In this document: in pieces, positions 42,757 through 51,301 of the stretch
How the letters are laid out: every line of letters begins with the position of its first letter
Position numbering within the stretch: position 1 is the stretch's first letter
Assembly (NCBI RefSeq): GCF_032337115.1
Contig: NZ_JAVXZY010000008.1
Location: forward strand, 124,001 to 188,000
Source: Roseateles_C aquae
GTDB taxonomy: Bacteria; Pseudomonadota; Gammaproteobacteria; Burkholderiales; Burkholderiaceae_C
Length of the DNA stretch: 64,000 nt
Direction of reading: 5' to 3'
Translations under genes and position numbers: made by a program
Notes under the pieces: generated by a model
Seen by the model: the letters and a program-made list of their open reading frames with translations, nothing else
What the model was told of the DNA's origin: nothing
Databases searched by the model: none

Positions 42757-43874
42757 TCGTGGTAGTTGAAGGCCTGAAAGCCCGCATCCTTGACCAGGCT
42801 GTCGCGCTGCGCGTCGGCGTAGTCGGACTGCACCATCTCGGCCACCAGCTCACGCAGCGTGGTCTTGGGCGTCCAGCCCAGCTTTTCCTTGGCCTTGGTC
42901 GGGTCGCCCAGCAGGGTCTCAACCTCGGTCGGGCGGAAGTAGCGCGGGTCAACGCGCACGATCACATCGCCGACCTTGCACTTGGCCTTGTCGCCGCTCA
43001 CTGCCGTCACACGGCCGACCTCGTCAACACCCTCGCCCTCGAAGGCCAGCGTTACGCCCAGTTCGGCGGCCGCGAATTCCACGAACTGGCGCACGCTGTA
43101 CTGCACACCGGTGGCGATGACGAAGTCTTCGGGCTGGTCCTGCTGCAGCATCAGCCACTGCATCTCGACGTAATCACGGGCATGGCCCCAGTCGCGCAGC
43201 GCGCTCATATTGCCCAGGTGCAGGCAGTCCTGCAGGCCCAGCGCAATGCGCGCAATCGCGCGGGTGATCTTGCGCGTGACGAAGGTCTCGCCGCGCAGCG
43301 GGCTTTCGTGGTTGAACAGCACACCGTTGCAGGCGTACATGCCATAGGCCTCGCGGTAGTTCACCGTGATCCAGTAGCCGTAGAGCTTGGCCACCGCATA
43401 GGGGCTGCGCGGGTAGAAGGGCGTGGTTTCCTTCTGCGGGATCTCTTGCACCAGACCATAAAGTTCGCTGGTGGAGGCTTGGTAGAAGCGCGTCTTCTTT
43501 TCCAGGCCGAGGATGCGGATCGCTTCCAGGATGCGCAGCGTGCCGATGCCATCGGCATTGGCGGTGTACTCGGGTGTCTCGAAGCTGACGGCCACATGGC
43601 TCATCGCCGCGAGGTTGTAGATCTCGTCGGGCTGGACCTGCTGAATGATGCGGATCAGATTGGTCGAGTCGGTCAGGTCACCGTAGTGCAGCACGAAGTT
43701 GCGGTTGTCGACATGCGGGTCCTGGTACAGGTGGTCGATGCGGTCGGTGTTGAACAGCGAGGCACGGCGTTTGATGCCGTGAACCTTGTAACCCTTCTTC
43801 AACAGAAACTCGGCCAAGTAGGCGCCATCCTGCCCTGTCACGCCGGTGATCAATGCCGTTTTGCTAGTCGTCAT
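42753..43874 (-). CDS. gmd: GDP-mannose 4,6-dehydratase
   Basis: Converts GDP-D-mannose to GDP-4-keto-6-deoxy-D-mannose; 373 residues, full length. SDR motifs: TGVTGQDGAYLAEFLLKKGYKVHG for NADP, HYGDLTD, NLAAMSHVAVSFETPEYTANAD and the catalytic YxxxK in PRSPYAVAKLYGYW; further NHESPLRGETFVTRKITR and RDWGHARDYVEMQW. Its product can feed Fcl (GDP-L-fucose), next to it, and the perosamine-type aminotransferase at 40243. Start ATG 43874. Noticeably more GC-rich in codon use than the surrounding operon genes. Confidence 0.97.
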   Translation of the reverse strand: MTTSKTALITGVTGQDGAYLAEFLLKKGYKVHGIKRRASLFNTDRIDHLYQDPHVDNRNFVLHYGDLTDSTNLIRIIQQVQPDEIYNLAAMSHVAVSFETPEYTANADGIGTLRILEAIRILGLEKKTRFYQASTSELYGLVQEIPQKETTPFYPRSPYAVAKLYGYWITVNYREAYGMYACNGVLFNHESPLRGETFVTRKITRAIARIALGLQDCLHLGNMSALRDWGHARDYVEMQWLMLQQDQPEDFVIATGVQYSVRQFVEFAAAELGVTLAFEGEGVDEVGRVTAVSGDKAKCKVGDVIVRVDPRYFRPTEVETLLGDPTKAKEKLGWTPKTTLRELVAEMVQSDYADAQRDSLVKDAGFQAFNYHE

Positions 43875-43895
43875 TTCGAAGCTTCCGATTTCAAT

Positions 43896-44822
43896 TCATT
43901 GTTGGAATGTCGCACTGGCATAAGCCTTGCGAATGCCGTCTTGCAGCGATGTCGTCGCCATCCAGCCAAGCTCCCGCAGGCGGCTGACGTCGAGCAATTT
44001 TCGCGGGGTGCCATCGGGCTTGCTCGTATCGAAGACGATCTCTCCTTGATAGCCGACACATGCCATGACCGTCTCCGCCAGGTCACGGATGCTCACGTCT
44101 TCACCCGTACCGATGTTCACCAGCGGCCCGTCATAGCCGCATCGCATCAGGTGTAGGCAGGCGTCGGCAAGATCGTCGACATAAAGGAATTCGCGTCGCG
44201 GCGTGCCTGTTCCCCAGACGACTAACTCACTGTCGCCGCGCAGCTTGGCCTCGTGCGCCTTGCGAATCAGTGCGGGCAGCACATGGCTGCTGGCCAAGTC
44301 GTAATTGTCGTTGGGGCCGTATAGATTGGTCGGCATCACGCTGACGTACTGCCGGCCGTACTGTGCGTTATAGGCTTCGCAGAGCTTGATGCCGGCGATC
44401 TTGGCTATTGCATAAGGCTCGTTGGTGGGCTCGAGCGAACCGGTCAGCAAGGAATCCTCAGTGATCGGTTGCGCCGCGAGCCGCGGGTAGATGCAGCTGG
44501 AACCAAGAAACATCAGGCGCTGCACGCCAGCCAAGTGGGCGCCTTGAATGAGATTGCACTCAATCTGCAGGTTCTGATAGAGGAAGTCCGCGCGCAGGAT
44601 GTTGTTGGCTTGGATGCCACCAACCTTGGCCGCCGCAATGAATATGTAGTCGGGCTTCTGTTCGCGCAGGAACGCATGGACTGCGGCCTGGTCCAGCAGG
44701 TCAAGCTCCTCGCGACTGGCGCAGAGGATGTTCATGTAGCCTGCACTTTCGAGGGCTCGACGAATTGCACTGCCGACCATGCCACGATGGCCGGTGACAA
44801 ATATCTTTGATTGCTCGTTCAT
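43896..44822 (-). CDS. fcl: GDP-L-fucose synthase
   Basis: Epimerase/reductase that turns GDP-4-keto-6-deoxymannose into GDP-L-fucose with NADPH; 308 residues. NADP site VTGHRGMVGSAIRRALE, then AAKVGGIQANN, FLGSSCIYPRLAAQPITE and the catalytic YxxxK of NEPYAIAKIAGIKLCEAYN; MPTNLYGPNDNYD and FLYVDDLADACLHLM follow. Six bases after the regulator gene and 21 bases before gmd, in the same transcript. Confidence 0.96.
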   Translation of the reverse strand: MNEQSKIFVTGHRGMVGSAIRRALESAGYMNILCASREELDLLDQAAVHAFLREQKPDYIFIAAAKVGGIQANNILRADFLYQNLQIECNLIQGAHLAGVQRLMFLGSSCIYPRLAAQPITEDSLLTGSLEPTNEPYAIAKIAGIKLCEAYNAQYGRQYVSVMPTNLYGPNDNYDLASSHVLPALIRKAHEAKLRGDSELVVWGTGTPRREFLYVDDLADACLHLMRCGYDGPLVNIGTGEDVSIRDLAETVMACVGYQGEIVFDTSKPDGTPRKLLDVSRLRELGWMATTSLQDGIRKAYASATFQQ

Positions 44823-44828
44823 TCTGAA

Positions 44829-45227
44829 TTAGGTTGACTGGGGCGACCGATCTGCCCGTGCCTGGCTGCCCCTGACTTGCTGGCGCACAGCGTCGGACGA
44901 TGCAAGTTCGTCACGCAGCAAGGAGATCTGACACTGCAGCTCGATGTATTCGCGCTCCTTGCGTCGCAGGAACTCCTTCGTGAGCCTCGTCTTGGTCTGC
45001 AAGCCGTGGGGTGTCAGCAGATACAGGTAGCCCAATTTGTTGTCGCTGCGGCGGAAGTTCTCGACCTTGAGCAATCCCTTATTGAGCAACGCGTTCAAGA
45101 TGAAATTGACCTTGCCAACGCTGACGCCAAGCAGGCCCGCCAACTGACGTTGAGACTCGGGCGCGTGCTGTTCAACAGCGCGCATGGTGGCAAGCTCAAG
45201 GTCGGGATCAGCGTGGCGGTGGGGCAT
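44829..45227 (-). CDS. EPS-associated MarR family transcriptional regulator
   Basis: DNA-binding protein of 132 residues. A winged helix near residues 10-75 (SQRQLAGLLGVSVGKVNFILNALLNKGLLKVENFRRSDNKLGYLYLLTPHG) is followed by a helix (LTKEFLRRKEREYIELQCQISLLRDEL) typical of the EPS-associated MarR subfamily, always found in exopolysaccharide loci. Being the first gene of the minus-strand operon, it probably controls its own transcript and the genes below; a palindrome lies just upstream. No Shine-Dalgarno is seen before ATG 45227, so it may be translated from a near-leaderless mRNA. Confidence 0.88.
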   Translation of the reverse strand: MPHRHADPDLELATMRAVEQHAPESQRQLAGLLGVSVGKVNFILNALLNKGLLKVENFRRSDNKLGYLYLLTPHGLQTKTRLTKEFLRRKEREYIELQCQISLLRDELASSDAVRQQVRGSQARADRSPQST

Positions 45228-45237
45228 TGGACTGTAT

Positions 45238-45257
45238 GTTCACTTCGTGAACGAAGT
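45238..45257. promoter_or_regulatory. Candidate operator of the EPS regulator
   Basis: Two interlocked perfect inverted repeats: GTTCAC-TTC-GTGAAC (45238-45252) and ACTTCGT-GA-ACGAAGT (45242-45257). They sit 11-30 bases upstream of the regulator start, between a TAGACT (-35-like) and a TACAGT (-10-like) sequence read on the minus strand. The size and symmetry suit a MarR-type dimer; the link is inferred. Confidence 0.5.
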
Positions 45258-45304
45258 CTAGCGCATCGAGTCGTCGACCCGGCGGCAACGAAACCTGCTG
45301 ACGC

Positions 45305-46402
45305 TCAGGCCTTCCGACTCTGTAGCGCCCAGGCTATGCTCACCAGAAGCCCCAGGAAGCCCCCAAGCAGGGCGAAAACGCTGCGTCGGGGCTTGGACTT
45401 TTGGTCTGGGGGCGTCGCCGTATCCACGATCTGGATCAGCGCGCCTTCTCGGCTTTCGTCGACCTTAGCCAATTCAAACTGCTTGGCAAACAATTCGAAT
45501 AGCGACTCCTCATACTTGAAGTCGCGGTAGCGGCTCAGATAGTCGGCCTGCCTGCCGTCCCCGTGCGGGGCGGAAGTTGCCTCAAGATTGCTTAGCTGTC
45601 CTCGGATCGCGCCGAGTTGGGCAAGTGCCTGTTGCATTTCAGGGGCACCGTCGCTCAGGCGGGCACGAAGCGTTTGAACTTTGATCTCGGCGGCGGTGAG
45701 CTCTGCCTTGAGCTTCGCGTAGCTCTCAGCGGCTGCCTTGGGTTCAGATTTCAGCGCACCAGGATTGAAACCGCTGTCCTGCAGTGCCAGTTGCGCGCTG
45801 GCCAGCCGGGCTTTGCTCTGCTGCATCTGCTGTTCGAAAAAAACGCGACGCTGCTGCGCCTCGGTGATGGCGAGTTCACTGCTGATGCGCCGCAACTCCT
45901 CAACATAGGCATTGGCTAGATCTGCACTGCGCTGTGGATCGGTGTCATCGACTTCAATCGCTATCAGGCCGTCCTTCTTACCAATGGTAATTCGGACCTT
46001 GTTCGCCAAGTGCTGCCTGACGTTTGAGGCCAGTTTGATGTCGTAGACCTCATTCAGCTTGAATCGCTTGATTAGGCGGTCACTGACCGTGGCGCTTTGC
46101 ATCAATGCAACGTACTGGTCGGCTGCGGTTCGCACGCCCGCGCCGCCGGCCAAGCCGATCAATGAGCCCAGTGAGGCGATGGCTGATGACGCCATGCTTT
46201 GATTTTGCTGTGGCGGCAACAGGCTTGTCTTGGCCGTGAAGGTGGGTGTGATCAGGTAGGTCGCACCATAAGCAATTGCGGCAGCGGCAATTGGCCCTGC
46301 CGTGATCAGCGCCAACCGTCCGCGCAGACGCCTGGCCAACTCCGAAAGGTCAATCGTGTCCTCGAACTGGTCAAGGGCTGGTTTTTTTGCGTCGGCAGGC
46401 AT
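45305..46402 (-). CDS. Polysaccharide chain-length determinant, Wzz-like
   Basis: Polysaccharide co-polymerase of 365 residues. ATG 46402 (MPADAKKPALDQFEDTIDLSELARRL) is preferred over a frame beginning 33 codons earlier within the upstream gene. Two membrane spans, near residues 32-50 (LALITAGPIAAAAIAYGATYL) and the C-terminus (SVFALLGGFLGLLVSIAWAL), flank a large periplasmic coiled-coil region (AITEAQQRRVFFEQQMQQSKARLASAQLAL). IVDTATPPDQKSKPRRSV is the Pro-rich motif before the last span. No Walker-type tyrosine kinase domain is attached, and no wzc or wzb gene is in the window. Confidence 0.87.
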   Translation of the reverse strand: MPADAKKPALDQFEDTIDLSELARRLRGRLALITAGPIAAAAIAYGATYLITPTFTAKTSLLPPQQNQSMASSAIASLGSLIGLAGGAGVRTAADQYVALMQSATVSDRLIKRFKLNEVYDIKLASNVRQHLANKVRITIGKKDGLIAIEVDDTDPQRSADLANAYVEELRRISSELAITEAQQRRVFFEQQMQQSKARLASAQLALQDSGFNPGALKSEPKAAAESYAKLKAELTAAEIKVQTLRARLSDGAPEMQQALAQLGAIRGQLSNLEATSAPHGDGRQADYLSRYRDFKYEESLFELFAKQFELAKVDESREGALIQIVDTATPPDQKSKPRRSVFALLGGFLGLLVSIAWALQSRKA

Positions 46403-46437
46403 CTGGCTCAAATTGGACTCTCTATGCGCTGCTGCGC

Positions 46438-48489
46438 TCAATTCTTCAAAGTCTTTAGCGCGGCCGCCCCAATACCGAACTGGTACAGGATCTGTGTCCA
46501 TTCCTTGGCTTCCTGCGCAAAGCTGGTCTTGTTCAATTCTTCTGGAACAAAGATCGTGTCACCCGGCAAGGCCGAACTACTCTCGATGCCGTTGCCAGCA
46601 AACAGCCACCCTTGCGACTTTTGGCGCGCGCTCAACACGCTGCCATTGGCGCGCAGGACGAAAAGTGAACGCTCGTCGGCACCACGTGTCAATCCACCGG
46701 CTAGCCGAATGAAGTCACCCAGCGCAGTGCCGTCGGCATAGAGGTAACTGCCGGCATTGAACACGCTGCCAAACACGCCGATGGAGGTCGGGCGCGGCGG
46801 AATGGAGAGCCTGTCGCCGTCTTCGATTTCAAGATTTGGCAGTTCGGTCGCGTTGGGCTGGAGCTGCAGGACGATGCGCCCGGTCGGTCGAACCGCACGC
46901 AAACGTTCGATCAACTTACCTGAGCTCCCGACCCTTGCAGTCTGTGTCGCAGCCTCATCAGCACTGAGGGCTTTCTGAGTCGTCGCGGCCCGGGTGAATT
47001 CGGTTTCCAGATCTCGCAGGGCTCGCTCATAGTTTTCCTGCTGCGTGATGCGGACGCTCTCTCTCGCAAATTCGGTGCCGAATATGTAGGCCTGCGGCGT
47101 CAATCCACCGGCCGCCGCAATTGCATCGGCCAAGGAGGATTTTGGTGGCAACAGATACTCACCGGGACGGAGAACCTCACCTTCGATGCGAATGCGCTTG
47201 TTCTGGCGAAACTGAGGCGCCGAAACATTGACCAGGCTATAGGCTCTGAGCAGGTCACCATTCCTCGGCTGCCGGCGCAGATGCTCTGGCAAAGAAAGGT
47301 TTTCGACTTTGTTATCGAGCCGACTTTCCAGTCGTTCGATGGTCATCCGGCCCTTGTCTGCAACAGCTGACAAGCCACCCGCCATCTGCAAGATGTCCTC
47401 GACTGTTTCACCAGGCTTCAGCTCGAAAATGCCCATCCTGTTGACACTGCCAATCAGGCCGATCTGAGGCCCGACCGCGCCAATGTGGATGACGTCCTCG
47501 GCTTGAAGGATTCGATCAGCTGTTTTGTCGCCCTTGACCAGCAAATCATAAAAATCGAGCGTGCTGATCAGGCGCCCCCCGCGACGCAACTCAACGCGCC
47601 TGAAGCTGCCTGCCGCAGACGGGCCTCCAGCTTGGACCACAGCATTGACGATCGTCGACAAACTGCTGACCGTGTAGGCGCCGGGCTTGCCAGTGAAGCC
47701 TGTCACATAGACACGGATGTTCCTCAAGCGGCCCAGACTGGTGCTGAGCTTGTAGTTGCGGAACATCGACTTCATCCGCGTATCGATCACGCTATTCAAA
47801 TCGCCGTAGCTGACTCCGGCCACCATCACTGGACCGACTTTTGGGATGGTGATGCGGCCCGCCCGATCAACCGTCAGTCGTAAATCCGCTTCCACTGAGC
47901 CCCAGATCGTCAGCAGGACTTCGTCGCCGATGCTGAGGATGTAGTCGGCGGGAACGAGTCCGTTCGTCTCAACAGAATTGTTCTTGGCCGAGAGCATCAA
48001 TTCCGAGCCGAACCTGCGAACCTCAGGCGCACCATTCTCGAGCTCACCAACGGACTTTTGAACGTAGGTTTCAAATTCGCTGGCCTGGTAGCGCCTGCTG
48101 CGCTCGATCAGGCGGCCGTTTTCGTCGCGGGGGCGGCTGTCGCGTAAGTCACGTGTATCGCGCGGCCTGCTGTCGTCTCGATTTCGCCTGTCCGCGTTGT
48201 CGTCGTCGAGATCCTGCTCGTCGTTTCGCGACTTGCTACGCTGGTCGTTTTTCAGCCTGATTGGAGCGGTCTCGGAGTCGGAACTGCTTCCATAGCTGCT
48301 CTGCGCAATGGCAACGTCGACCGTTCCAATCAGCATCGCGGCCAAAGTCAGGCTTAAAAAAACGGTACCCGAGCGGCCAGACAGTCGGGGCAATGCAGCC
48401 GTTTGCTGGGGGGCAGCATTGTTCAACTCTTGACGTCTCATGGGTGGGCTCGCTCTGGCTTCGGTCTGGGGCTCGGACATCAAGTGCAT
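46438..48489 (-). CDS. SLBB-domain polysaccharide export protein, Wza-like
   Basis: Outer-membrane-associated export protein of 683 residues. A positively charged N-terminus and hydrophobic segment (TVFLSLTLAAMLIGTVDVAIA) form a signal peptide; the mature start is Ser/Asp/Arg-rich and low in complexity to about residue 130. The Poly_export domain (YILSIGDEVLLTIWGSVEADLRLTVDRAGRITIPKVGPV) lies near 180-270, followed by several SLBB repeats (RIEGEVLRPGEYLLPPKSSLADAIAAAGGLT; IGVFGSVFNAGSYLYADGTALGDFIRLAGGL). No lipobox was seen, unlike Wza. ATG 48489 or 48480; with Wzz it forms the export route of the minus-strand locus. Confidence 0.87.
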   Translation of the reverse strand: MHLMSEPQTEARASPPMRRQELNNAAPQQTAALPRLSGRSGTVFLSLTLAAMLIGTVDVAIAQSSYGSSSDSETAPIRLKNDQRSKSRNDEQDLDDDNADRRNRDDSRPRDTRDLRDSRPRDENGRLIERSRRYQASEFETYVQKSVGELENGAPEVRRFGSELMLSAKNNSVETNGLVPADYILSIGDEVLLTIWGSVEADLRLTVDRAGRITIPKVGPVMVAGVSYGDLNSVIDTRMKSMFRNYKLSTSLGRLRNIRVYVTGFTGKPGAYTVSSLSTIVNAVVQAGGPSAAGSFRRVELRRGGRLISTLDFYDLLVKGDKTADRILQAEDVIHIGAVGPQIGLIGSVNRMGIFELKPGETVEDILQMAGGLSAVADKGRMTIERLESRLDNKVENLSLPEHLRRQPRNGDLLRAYSLVNVSAPQFRQNKRIRIEGEVLRPGEYLLPPKSSLADAIAAAGGLTPQAYIFGTEFARESVRITQQENYERALRDLETEFTRAATTQKALSADEAATQTARVGSSGKLIERLRAVRPTGRIVLQLQPNATELPNLEIEDGDRLSIPPRPTSIGVFGSVFNAGSYLYADGTALGDFIRLAGGLTRGADERSLFVLRANGSVLSARQKSQGWLFAGNGIESSSALPGDTIFVPEELNKTSFAQEAKEWTQILYQFGIGAAALKTLKN

Positions 48490-48513
48490 TGACCTGATGC
48501 TGATGCGCCGCGG

Positions 48514-48519
48514 ATTCTA
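48514..48519 (-). promoter_or_regulatory. Possible -10 box for the wza-like gene
   Basis: On the minus strand TAGAAT, ending 25 bases before the 48489 start codon, in the gap shared with the divergent initiating-transferase gene. No convincing -35 seen. Confidence 0.35.
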
Positions 48520-48559
48520 GCGTTCCCCGAGTCAGCATCGAGCTGCCTTGGTGCGTCGC

Positions 48560-48565
48560 TACACT
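48560..48565 (+). promoter_or_regulatory. Possible -10 box placed for near-leaderless transcription
   Basis: TACACT lies seven bases before ATG 48573. Transcription would begin at or next to the start codon. Similar spacing is seen before yceD and rhlE. No good -35 here. Confidence 0.35.
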
Positions 48566-48572
48566 TGCGACC

Positions 48573-49730
48573 ATGTATCCGTTGCTGCTTTCGTTTTTGG
48601 TCGCGACTATTGCGACCTTGCTGGTGATTCATTCGGCGCGTAGCCATGGGCATCTTTCGGCCGACCTCGACTTGTCCGGCCCACAGAAGTTTCACGCAGC
48701 GCCGGTGCCCAGAGTCGGCGGGGTGGGGCTGTTCGCTGGCATGCTGGCCTGCGCAGCCTATGCATGGTGGCTCAATCCTGAGCACGCTCGCCTCGGTATC
48801 CTTTTGCTCCTCTGCGGCTTGCCAGCGTTTCTGGCGGGCTTGATTGAAGATATCACCAAGCGGGTGTCGCCCTTCATGCGCCTAATTGCAACGGCAATTT
48901 CTGCGGCGCTCGCGGCCTGGCTCCTGGATGCACAGATAGTGCGAACTGACATTCCCGGACTTGATTGGTTGGTCGGAACCAGCGTCGGTGCGCTAGCCGC
49001 AACTGTGTTTACGGTTTCTGGCGTTGCCAACTCGGTCAACATCATTGACGGATTCAATGGGCTGTCATCAATGTGTGTGACTCTCATGCTGCTGAGCTTC
49101 TGCTATGTGGCGCACATTGTTGGGGATGCCGACTTGGCGCTCTGGGCGCTCGCGGGCGTCGGGGCCGTGCTCGGCTTCTTTGTTTGGAACTTCCCGCACG
49201 GGCTGATCTTCTTGGGTGACGGCGGTGCATACTTCTTAGGCTTCCTGGTCGCGGAACTCGGCGTTTTGCTGATCGCGCGGCATCCACAGGTATCGCCTTT
49301 GTTTGCACTGATGGTTTGCATCTATCCGGTGTTCGAGACGGTGTTCTCGATCTACCGGAGGCGTTTCATCCGTGCGACACCGCCAGGGCTGCCTGATGGC
49401 ATCCATCTGCACTCCTTGGTCTACCGGCGACTGATGCGATGGGCAATCGGCGCAGCAGATGCGCGTGCGCTGGTCCGGCGAAATTCGATGACCGCACCCT
49501 ATTTGTGGATGCTTTGCATTTCCTCATTGGTGCCAGCTGTGCTGTTCTGGGACTCAACGCCCATGCTGGCAGCTTGCATGACGTTGTTTGGCGTCAGCTA
49601 CGTGGGCTTGTACTGGCGAATCGTGCGATTTCGCACCCCGAAGTGGCTGGTCTTTCGCTCGCCAGTGCGAAGTGTCAACGATGGGTCTCGTGCGCTGCCA
49701 GTTGATGGCAAGAACGGGTCGCGGGAGTAG
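48573..49730 (+). CDS. MraY/WecA-family initiating glycosyl-1-phosphate transferase
   Basis: Polytopic phosphoglycosyltransferase of 385 residues that links a sugar-1-phosphate (often HexNAc) to undecaprenyl phosphate. About ten spans; signatures PRVGGVGLFAGML, VNIIDGFNGLSSM and IFLGDGGAYFLGFLVAE with the catalytic Asp residues, and a His-rich loop PDGIHLHSLVYRRL. Divergent from the wza-like gene, it probably starts the repeat unit of the minus-strand locus, as WbpL does. The window therefore has two unrelated initiating enzymes (see the PglC-like gene at 16835). Confidence 0.87.
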   Translation: MYPLLLSFLVATIATLLVIHSARSHGHLSADLDLSGPQKFHAAPVPRVGGVGLFAGMLACAAYAWWLNPEHARLGILLLLCGLPAFLAGLIEDITKRVSPFMRLIATAISAALAAWLLDAQIVRTDIPGLDWLVGTSVGALAATVFTVSGVANSVNIIDGFNGLSSMCVTLMLLSFCYVAHIVGDADLALWALAGVGAVLGFFVWNFPHGLIFLGDGGAYFLGFLVAELGVLLIARHPQVSPLFALMVCIYPVFETVFSIYRRRFIRATPPGLPDGIHLHSLVYRRLMRWAIGAADARALVRRNSMTAPYLWMLCISSLVPAVLFWDSTPMLAACMTLFGVSYVGLYWRIVRFRTPKWLVFRSPVRSVNDGSRALPVDGKNGSRE

Positions 49731-49750
49731 ATCGGGGATAATCCTGGGCT

Positions 49751-51205
49751 ATGACCGACACCACCACCACTGAAGCAGCCGTTCCGGCGCGCTTCGACAC
49801 CCTGCCTCTGGACGCCAAGTTGTTGCGTGCCGTGGCGGACTCTGGCTACACCAGCATGACGCCGATTCAGGCCAAAGCGATTCCCATCGTGCTGGAGGGG
49901 CGGGATGTGATGGGGGCGGCTCAGACCGGCACTGGCAAGACGGCTGCGTTCTCGATTCCGCTGTTGCAGCGCATGCTCAAGCATGAGAACAGCAGTGTGT
50001 CGCCGGCCCGCCATCCGGTGCGAGCGCTGGTGCTGGCGCCAACGCGGGAATTGGCGGATCAGGTGGCCAACAACGTCAAGGCCTATTCCAAGCACACCAA
50101 TCTGCGTGTGGCCTGCGTCTTCGGCGGCATCGACATGAAGCCGCAGACCCTGCAGCTGAAGGCGGGCGTAGAGGTGCTGATCGCCACGCCGGGCCGACTG
50201 CTTGACCATATCGAGGCCAAGAACTGCGTGCTCAACCAGGTCGAGTACGTGGTGCTGGATGAAGCCGACCGGATGCTGGACATCGGCTTCCTGCCCGATC
50301 TGCAGCGCATCCTCAGCTATCTGCCCAAGACCCGTCAGACCTTGTTGTTCTCGGCGACCTTCTCGCCGGAGATCAAACGCCTGGCCGAAAGCTATCTGCA
50401 GAATCCGCAGCTGGTGGAAGTGGCGCGGCCGAACGCAACGGCCACCAATGTTGAACAGCTGTTCTACGGCGTTGGTGATGAGGACAAGCGCCGTGCGGTG
50501 CTCAAGGTGCTGCGTGAGCGCGAGATCCAGCAGGCCATCGTGTTCGTCAATTCCAAGCTGGGTTGTGCCCGGCTCGCGCGCTCCTTTGAGCGCGACGGCC
50601 TGCGCACCAATGCGCTGCATGGCGACAAGTCGCAGGACGAGCGGCTGAAGGCGCTGGAGGCGTTCAAGCGCAACGAGGTCGATGTGCTGGTGTGTACCGA
50701 CGTCGCGGCGCGTGGCCTGGACATCGCCGATCTGCCGGCAGTGTTCAATTTCGACGTGCCTTTCAACGCCGAGGACTATGTCCATCGCATCGGCCGCACC
50801 GGCCGCGCCGGCGCCAGCGGCATTGCGGTGACCCTGGTCACCAAGAGCGATGCGCGGCTGATCGGTGATATCGAGAAGCTGATCAAGCGCAAGATCGACC
50901 TGGAGGCGATCGAGCTCGATGAAGAGCGCCCGCGCCGTCCGCCGCGTCGTGAATGGGATGCTCGCCCCGCAGAGGCCGATGTGGTCGCTGCGGCGCCAGC
51001 GCCGGCAGCGCGTCCCGCACGTGGCCCGCGCGATCCGATCTTCGATCAGCCCTATGAAGCCAAGGCCGCCAGCGGCGAGGCGGCGGCCTGGGAGAAGTCG
51101 GCCAGCAGCACGGCGCCCAAGGGCTTGTCGAGCTATATCAAGCCGAAGAAAAAGGTCGCGGCCTTGTTCGGTGCCAAGCAGCCGGCCGTCACGCAAGACG
51201 CCTGA
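49751..51205 (+). CDS. rhlE: DEAD-box RNA helicase RhlE
   Basis: ATP-dependent RNA helicase of 484 residues for ribosome assembly and RNA turnover. Motifs in order: Q motif (SGYTSMTPIQAKAIPIV), motif I AQTGTGKTAAF, Ia APTRELADQV, II DEAD, III SAT, IV IVFVNSK, V TDVAARGLDIA, VI HRIGRTGRAG. The C-terminal 100 residues are Arg/Pro/Ala-rich and end in KKKVAALFGAKQPA, an RNA-binding tail. GATAAT at 49737-49742, eight bases before ATG, suggests near-leaderless transcription. Ends at a strong terminator. Confidence 0.94.
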   Translation: MTDTTTTEAAVPARFDTLPLDAKLLRAVADSGYTSMTPIQAKAIPIVLEGRDVMGAAQTGTGKTAAFSIPLLQRMLKHENSSVSPARHPVRALVLAPTRELADQVANNVKAYSKHTNLRVACVFGGIDMKPQTLQLKAGVEVLIATPGRLLDHIEAKNCVLNQVEYVVLDEADRMLDIGFLPDLQRILSYLPKTRQTLLFSATFSPEIKRLAESYLQNPQLVEVARPNATATNVEQLFYGVGDEDKRRAVLKVLREREIQQAIVFVNSKLGCARLARSFERDGLRTNALHGDKSQDERLKALEAFKRNEVDVLVCTDVAARGLDIADLPAVFNFDVPFNAEDYVHRIGRTGRAGASGIAVTLVTKSDARLIGDIEKLIKRKIDLEAIELDEERPRRPPRREWDARPAEADVVAAAPAPAARPARGPRDPIFDQPYEAKAASGEAAAWEKSASSTAPKGLSSYIKPKKKVAALFGAKQPAVTQDA

Positions 51206-51241
51206 GTGGTGCAGGCTTGCTGCCTGCCGAGAACGGAAGCC

Positions 51242-51279
51242 AAGAAGGGCGCAGCTGCGATGGCAGCTGCGCCCTTCTT
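51242..51279 (+). terminator. Intrinsic terminator after rhlE
   Basis: AAGAAGGGCGCAGCTGC (51242-51258), loop GATG, GCAGCTGCGCCCTTCTT (51263-51279): a perfect 17-bp stem with A/T-rich ends, able to work for rhlE and, read the other way, for the minus-strand methyltransferase gene. Confidence 0.85.
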
Positions 51280-51301
51280 CATTGCGGGGTCAGGTCTTGA
51301 C

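Noticed and set aside
45305..48489. A capsule-type tyrosine autokinase (Wzc) system
   Set aside because: The Wzz-like protein has no Walker A/B or Tyr-rich tail, and no phosphatase gene is present; only a kinase-free co-polymerase is supported.
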